A DNA stretch of 64,000 nt from Christiangramia portivictoriae DSM 23547 (GTDB lineage Bacteria > Bacteroidota > Bacteroidia > Flavobacteriales > Flavobacteriaceae): contig NZ_AUHF01000008.1 in the NCBI RefSeq assembly GCF_000423045.1, forward strand, positions 1 through 64,000. Reading direction: 5' to 3'. A program made the position numbers and the translations under genes. The notes under the pieces are model-generated. The model was not told where the DNA came from. It saw nothing but the letters and a program-made list of their open reading frames with translations, and made no database searches. This document shows positions 63,886-64,000 of the stretch, in pieces (positions within the stretch are counted from its first letter, which is position 1; every line of letters begins with the position of its first letter).

Positions 63886-64000
63886 ATGAAGAATATAAAA
63901 GCTTTCGGCGCCAAATCAAACGATGCCGATCTTGAGAAAATGGAAATTGAACGCAGGGAAATTCTTGCTAATGATGTAAAGATAGAAATAGATTATTGCG
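63886..64000 (+). CDS. NAD(P)-dependent zinc alcohol dehydrogenase, 5' end only
   Basis: The first 38 residues (MKNIKAFGAKSNDADLEKME, then IERREILANDVKIEIDYC) match the start of the YjgB/AdhA branch of zinc alcohol dehydrogenases. That branch opens with KAFGA and leads to the catalytic zinc Cys in the YCGVCHSD motif, whose first Cys is the last full codon here. The rest lies outside the window. No promoter element is clear in the 166-base gap upstream. Confidence 0.82.
   Translation, partial: MKNIKAFGAKSNDADLEKMEIERREILANDVKIEIDYC

Noticed and set aside
1-64000. CRISPR array, toxin-antitoxin, phage or defence island
   Set aside because: Scanning both strands showed no repeat-spacer array, integrase, transposase or recognised defence gene; gene content is core metabolism and envelope.

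Overview
The window is chromosomal DNA from a marine-type member of the Flavobacteriaceae (phylum Bacteroidota), probably close to Gramella/Christiangramia. This is judged from gene content and style, not from a database match. The signs are the gliding lipoprotein GldI, bacillithiol deacetylase BshB1, a two-subunit methylmalonyl-CoA mutase, DUF3810 and DUF5683 proteins, lipoprotein signals of the SCK/ACG kind, scarce Shine-Dalgarno sequences, and promoters of the Bacteroidota type (TTG, about 19 bases, TAnnTTTG). Two tRNA genes are present, Pro(TGG) and His(GTG). No rRNA, CRISPR array, insertion sequence, prophage or integrative element was seen.

Layout. 0-6 kb: the 5' part of a secreted calcium-repeat protein with a frameshift, an MscS channel, and a two-gene operon of an RsbQ-like hydrolase and a PAS hybrid histidine kinase, then tRNA-Pro. 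6-13.4 kb: a lipoprotein sugar dehydrogenase with its cytochrome c, uridine kinase, a DivIC-like division protein, both methylmalonyl-CoA mutase subunits and a dienoyl-CoA-reductase-like enzyme. 13.4-22 kb: an M16 protease, then parA-parB-DUF5683-dapB-lepB-wbqC. 21.7-31.7 kb: on the minus strand an endonuclease-fold membrane protein, two rhomboids, MutL, ribH and a TPR protein; then recF with a DUF721/DciA-like gene; then ndk and a PhoD-like phosphatase. 31.7-41.6 kb: an nrnA-gldI-cyclophilin/FKBP operon, PepD, DUF3810 and two amidohydrolases. 41.6-47.8 kb: an SpoU-type methyltransferase, an M48 protease, RelA/SpoT, a Fur-family regulator and PurA. 48-49.7 kb: two exported ferritin-like proteins. 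49.9-60 kb: an OstA-like protein, a class III aminotransferase, a TPR protein, two DUF368 lipid-carrier transporters, AroE, a DUF349 protein and a DUF2200 protein. 60-64 kb: MazG, a lipocalin-like lipoprotein, tRNA-His, BshB1 with a trans-sulfuration enzyme, and the start of an alcohol dehydrogenase.

Most of the window is ordinary core genome, packed into operons with 1-4 base overlaps. The envelope dominates: signal peptidase, rhomboids, OstA, DUF368 carriers, GldI and many lipoproteins. No clear new defence or mobile system was found. The observations most worth a second look are the RsbQ-like hydrolase fused in operon to a PAS hybrid kinase with a palindrome upstream, a MutL lacking the usual endonuclease residues, several genes whose start codon sits where the transcript should begin, and an amidohydrolase pair with only one intact metal site.
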